Source: Arthrobacter hankyongi (GTDB lineage Bacteria > Actinomycetota > Actinomycetes > Actinomycetales > Micrococcaceae). Taken from it: 64,000 nucleotides of DNA. The notes under the pieces are model-generated. The model made no database searches, was not told the DNA's origin, and saw only the letters and a list, made by a program, of their open reading frames with translations. Every line of letters begins with the position of its first letter. The stretch's first letter is position 1. Below, piece after piece: positions 60,641 through 64,000 of this stretch. The stretch covers positions 62,001 through 126,000 of the forward strand of contig NZ_JAKLTQ010000005.1 of NCBI RefSeq assembly GCF_022012395.1, given 5' to 3'. The translations under genes and the position numbers were made by a program.

Positions 60641-61687
60641 ATGAGCGCATCCACCATCCCGCACGGAGCCGACCAGCGCCGGGGGCCTCTGCGGCCAGGC
60701 GAGCGGGTGCAGCTGACGGATGAAAAGGGCCGGATGAACACCATCACGCTCACTCCCGGCGGGGCATTCCACACCCACCGCGGGTTCCTGCCGCACGACG
60801 ACCTGATCGGTGTCCCGGAAGGCAGCGTGGTCACCAACACCGTCGGCCACCAGTACCAGGCGCTGCGCCCGCTGCTGTCCGACTTCGTCCTGTCCATGCC
60901 CCGGGGTGCCGCCGTCGTCTATCCCAAGGACGCCGGCCAGATCGTCACCATGGCCGACATTTTCCCCGGTGCACGCGTGGTCGAAGCGGGCGTGGGTTCG
61001 GGCGCGCTGAGCATCTCGCTGCTGCGGGCGGTGGGCGACGGCGGCTACCTGCACTCCTACGAGCGCCGCGAGGAATTCGCCGACATCGCCCGCGGCAACG
61101 TGGAAACGTTCTTCGGCGGCACACATCCGGCCTGGTCCATCTCCATCGGCGACTTCCAGGACGAGGTGGTCAAGAAGGAGCAGCCGGGCAGCGTGGACCG
61201 GGTAGTGCTTGACATGCTCGCGCCCTGGGAATGCCTCGATGCGGTGGCCACCGTCCTGGCCCCGGGCGGGGTGTGGATCAACTATGTGGCCACCGTGACC
61301 CAGCTCTCCCGCACCGCCGAGGCGATCCGCGCCGACGGGCGGTTCACCGAACCCGATGCCTGGGAGTCCCTGGTGCGAGGCTGGCACGTGGAGGGCCTGG
61401 CCGTACGCCCCGACCACCGGATGGTGGCCCATACCGGCTTCCTGCTCACCGCCCGGCGCCTGGCCGAGGGTGTGACCGGCCTGACACCCAAGCGCCGTCC
61501 GTCCAAGACCGGGTTCGCGGCCGAGGACGTCCAGGCCTGGACCGGCGACGAGGATTCCTGGAATGCCGAGGGGCTGGGCGAACGGCAGGTATCGGACAAG
61601 CGGCTGCGGCGGGCGGCCAAGGATGCCGCCTCCACGGTCCAGCGGGGCGCCTTCAAGGAGACGCCGGAGTCCGGACAGCCGCAGTAG
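60641..61687 (+). CDS. trmI: tRNA (adenine-58-N1)-methyltransferase
   Basis: A 348-residue enzyme forming m1A58 in the T loop, needed for tRNA stability. The N-terminal beta domain contains ERVQLTDEKGR; the SAM domain has VVEAGVGSGALSISLLRAVG, SYERREEFADIA and the catalytic VVLDMLAPWECL. The C-terminal 70 residues are a charged tail beyond the usual length. The order trmI-arc-dop is conserved in actinobacteria (Rv2118c-Rv2112c). Confidence 0.92.
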   Translation: MSASTIPHGADQRRGPLRPGERVQLTDEKGRMNTITLTPGGAFHTHRGFLPHDDLIGVPEGSVVTNTVGHQYQALRPLLSDFVLSMPRGAAVVYPKDAGQIVTMADIFPGARVVEAGVGSGALSISLLRAVGDGGYLHSYERREEFADIARGNVETFFGGTHPAWSISIGDFQDEVVKKEQPGSVDRVVLDMLAPWECLDAVATVLAPGGVWINYVATVTQLSRTAEAIRADGRFTEPDAWESLVRGWHVEGLAVRPDHRMVAHTGFLLTARRLAEGVTGLTPKRRPSKTGFAAEDVQAWTGDEDSWNAEGLGERQVSDKRLRRAAKDAASTVQRGAFKETPESGQPQ

Positions 61688-61859
61688 CGGTCCCCGCGCG
61701 CCGGTCCGGTGCTGCGAAACCTTTACCGTATCTTTATCTGGCGGCCAGCGGCTGTTCCGGGCTGCGCCCTGCCGCGTCCCGGCGCGCTTCAGCGCCCGGG
61801 GAAGGGTCCTGCCGGCGGCCGCGCGGCCCGGAATTATGGCAGCCTCTGCGGCGTTTTCA

Positions 61860-61887
61860 TTGTCAAGCCGACAAGACTTCGTAAGGT
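61860..61887 (+). promoter_or_regulatory. candidate promoter of the arc-dop operon
   Basis: TTGTCA and TAAGGT are separated by 16 bases, 53 bases before the arc start codon. It lies in the 252-base trmI-arc gap, where I see no gene. Confidence 0.5.
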
Positions 61888-61939
61888 AGACGGATTAGGG
61901 TCGTAGGAAGGCACCCGTTTCAAGAGAGCAGGTACGGTG

Positions 61940-63691
61940 ATGAGTGAAAACCAGAACCCGATGCATGAACCGGCGCCGGACGGGGGAGCGTCCGATGAAT
62001 TGACGGTTGCACAGCGCCAGCTCAATGTCCTGCGGGACAAGATCCGGAACCTGGACAAGCAACTGGCTTCCGCGACCATCAACAACAGCCGGCTCGTAGC
62101 CATGCTTGAAGCGGCCAAGAGCGAGATCGTCAGGCTCAAGGATGCATTGGAACGGGACGGCGAAACGCCCTTCAGCTTTGCCACGATCACCCAGGTCAAC
62201 CATGCCAAGCAGACCCGCACCGGCATGAACGCGGCGGCCACGGTGCAGGACAGCGTGGACATTGTCCAGTCCGGCCGCAAACTGCGTGTGGCGGTCAGCC
62301 CGCTGATCAACCTCAGCCAGCTCAGCCCCGGCCAGGAAGTCCTGCTCAACGAGTCCCTGACGGTGGTGGCCGCATTGGGCTTCGAGCGTGCCGGTGAGCT
62401 GGTGACCATCAAGGAAATGCTCGACACGGACCGCGTGCTGGTGATCGGCCGGGCCGACGAGGAGCGCGTGGTCAAACTCTCCGGTTCGCTCATGCGCCAG
62501 CGGCTGCGGGTCGGCGATGCCATCTCCATCGATGCGCGCAGCGGCTTCGCGCTGGAGAAGATCCCGCGCAGCGAGGTGGAGAACCTGATCCTGGAGGAAG
62601 TCCCGGACATCTCCTACCAGGATATCGGCGGCCTCGGCCCCCAGATCGACGAGATCCGCGACGCCGTCGAACTGCCCTTCCTGCATCCCGACCTCTACCG
62701 CGAGCACGGTCTGAAGGCGCCCAAGGGCATCCTGCTCTACGGCCCGCCCGGCTGCGGCAAGACGCTGATCGCCAAGGCGGTGGCCAACTCGCTGGCCGTG
62801 CGCGCCGTCGAGCGCACCGGCACCAAGGAGGCCCGCAGCTACTTCCTGAACATCAAGGGCCCGGAACTGCTGGACAAGTATGTGGGCGAAACCGAACGGC
62901 ACATCCGCCTGATCTTTGCCAGGGCAAGGGAGAAGGCCTCGGACGGCAGCCCGGTGGTCGTGTTCTTCGACGAAATGGATTCGCTGTTCCGCACCCGCGG
63001 CACCGGCGTTTCCTCCGACGTCGAAACCACCATCGTGCCGCAGCTGCTCAGCGAGATCGACGGTGTGGAAAAGCTGGAGAACGTCATCGTCATTGGTGCC
63101 TCCAACCGCGAGGACATGATCGATCCGGCCATCCTGCGGCCGGGCCGGCTGGATGTGAAGATCAAGATCCAGCGCCCGGATGCCGAAGCGGCGGCGGACA
63201 TCTTCGCCAAGTACATCACCACCGACCTGCCAATCCATGCCGAAGACCTGGCCGAGCACGGCAATGACCGCCAGGCCACCGTGGCCGCGCTGATCCAGCG
63301 GACGGTGGAAGCCATGTACTCGACGGACAAGTCCAACGAGTACCTGGAGGTCACCTACGCCAGCGGCGATACGGAAATGCTGTATTTCAAGGACTTCAAC
63401 TCCGGCGCGGTGATCCAGAACGTGGTGGACCGGGCGAAGAAGAATGCCATTAAGGACCTGCTGACCAGCGGGCGGAAGGGCCTGCGGATCGAACACCTGC
63501 TCCGCGGCGTGGTGGACGAATTCCGCGAGCACGAGGATATGCCCAACACCACGAATCCGGACGATTGGGCGCGCATCTCCGGCAAAAAGGGCGAACGCAT
63601 CACTTACATCCGTACGATCATCCAGGGCAAGGCGGGCCAGGAAGCCGGCAAGTCCATCGAGACCATGCCGAATACGGGGCAGTATCTGTGA
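61940..63691 (+). CDS. arc: proteasome-associated AAA+ ATPase (Mpa/ARC)
   Basis: A 583-residue ATPase that unfolds pupylated proteins for the 20S proteasome. In order: N-terminal coiled coil (about 18-70, [19 protein letters not shown]), tandem OB domains, AAA+ domain with Walker A GPPGCGKT, Walker [13 protein letters not shown] and arginine fingers in [15 protein letters not shown], and the C-terminal GQYL tail that docks on the proteasome. ATG 61940 follows a GTG at 61937. Its stop overlaps the dop start (GTGA). Confidence 0.95.
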   Translation: MSENQNPMHEPAPDGGASDELTVAQRQLNVLRDKIRNLDKQLASATINNSRLVAMLEAAKSEIVRLKDALERDGETPFSFATITQVNHAKQTRTGMNAAATVQDSVDIVQSGRKLRVAVSPLINLSQLSPGQEVLLNESLTVVAALGFERAGELVTIKEMLDTDRVLVIGRADEERVVKLSGSLMRQRLRVGDAISIDARSGFALEKIPRSEVENLILEEVPDISYQDIGGLGPQIDEIRDAVELPFLHPDLYREHGLKAPKGILLYGPPGCGKTLIAKAVANSLAVRAVERTGTKEARSYFLNIKGPELLDKYVGETERHIRLIFARAREKASDGSPVVVFFDEMDSLFRTRGTGVSSDVETTIVPQLLSEIDGVEKLENVIVIGASNREDMIDPAILRPGRLDVKIKIQRPDAEAAADIFAKYITTDLPIHAEDLAEHGNDRQATVAALIQRTVEAMYSTDKSNEYLEVTYASGDTEMLYFKDFNSGAVIQNVVDRAKKNAIKDLLTSGRKGLRIEHLLRGVVDEFREHEDMPNTTNPDDWARISGKKGERITYIRTIIQGKAGQEAGKSIETMPNTGQYL

Positions 63692-64000
63692 GCGTCAACC
63701 GGGTCATGGGGACCGAAACGGAGTATGGCATCCATGCTCCGGGGGATCCGCTGGCCAATTCCACGGTGCTCTCCTCGCAGATCATCAACGCCTACGCCGC
63801 CACGGTGCGCGCCGGGCTGGGCAACCTGGCCGGCACGCGCTGGGACTATACGGATGAGGAGCCGCTGCACGACGCGCGCGGCTGGGAAGTCTCCCGGGCG
63901 GAGGCGGATCCGTCCCAGCTGACCGACATGCCGCCGGTGCTGGACGCCGAGCAGATCGCCCTCGCCGGCGGCCGCCGGCCGTCCGGGAACGATCTCTACG
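63688..64000 (+). CDS. dop: Pup deamidase/depupylase, N-terminal part (cut by window edge)
   Basis: The first 104 residues are visible. They start [16 protein letters not shown], with the MGxExEYG metal/ATP-binding signature of the Dop/PafA carboxylate-amine ligase family, and continue [14 protein letters not shown] and [15 protein letters not shown]. Gene position directly after arc favours Dop over PafA. Start GTG 63688 overlaps the arc stop. The rest, including Pup, is outside the window. Confidence 0.92.
   Translation, partial: MSVNRVMGTETEYGIHAPGDPLANSTVLSSQIINAYAATVRAGLGNLAGTRWDYTDEEPLHDARGWEVSRAEADPSQLTDMPPVLDAEQIALAGGRRPSGNDLY

Overview
The window is high-GC actinobacterial chromosome, most likely from the Arthrobacter branch of the Micrococcaceae. 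Lineage markers are two mycothiol genes (mshA, mshC), the Pup-proteasome genes arc/mpa and dop, a GlgM-type glycogen glycosyltransferase, a zinc-independent L31, and gene orders known from actinobacteria (mshC - PAC2 - HAD - site-2 protease - trmI - arc - dop; fadE/fadA/fabG4/htdX-like lipid genes). I see no insertion sequence, prophage or CRISPR array, and one tRNA. Assignments rest on reading motifs; no database search was run.

Layout. 1-5.2 kb: the edge of a YpfJ-type metallopeptidase, an acyl-CoA ligase plus an atypical thiolase, and a convergent biotin ECF transporter (bioY-bioM-bioN). 5.3-14.1 kb: housekeeping genes (ABC-F, SURF1, DUF3099, fabG, an odd SDR, serB, an ABC ATPase, a TauE/SafE permease, a TrmH/SpoU methylase, rpmE2). 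14.1-20 kb: a domain-swapped lipoate ligase, a small secreted metallopeptidase, pepN and a YeiH exporter. 20-23.5 kb: a circularly permuted ATP-grasp / alpha-E / transglutaminase operon preceded by a near-perfect palindrome. 23.5-29 kb: a zinc-ribbon SDR, divergent glgC/glgM, an alcohol dehydrogenase and an Hsp20. 29-37.3 kb: a fatty-acid oxidation divergon with a TetR regulator and a 33-bp operator-like palindrome, then kynureninase and a metallothionein-like protein. 37.3-41.7 kb: mshA and a three-gene type III polyketide operon. 41.7-47.2 kb: a stress-type island of small genes (DUF2231, SRPBCC, CBS, DUF1508, GSP39-like SDR, GlsB and several unrecognised small proteins). 47.3-50.6 kb: a multicopper oxidase coupled to a multi-pass membrane protein. 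50.9-64 kb: tRNA-Leu(GAG), an M20 peptidase, an ACAD-like flavoprotein, DUF5703, an acidic protein, an aldo/keto reductase, uppP, mshC, PAC2, HAD, a Rip3-like protease, trmI, arc and the start of dop.

Many neighbours are joined by 4-base start/stop overlaps (bioY-bioM-bioN, DUF3099 and the 92-residue protein, tetR-acyl-CoA oxidase, fabG4-maoC, alpha-E-transglutaminase, oxidase-membrane protein, HAD-protease, arc-dop), so operon calls are firm. Several genes have an actinobacterial -10 box six or seven bases before the start codon and no Shine-Dalgarno sequence, suggesting leaderless mRNAs. The least explained systems are the ATP-grasp/alpha-E/transglutaminase operon with its palindrome, the oxidase-membrane protein pair, the ligase/thiolase pair beside biotin transport, and the zinc-ribbon SDR.
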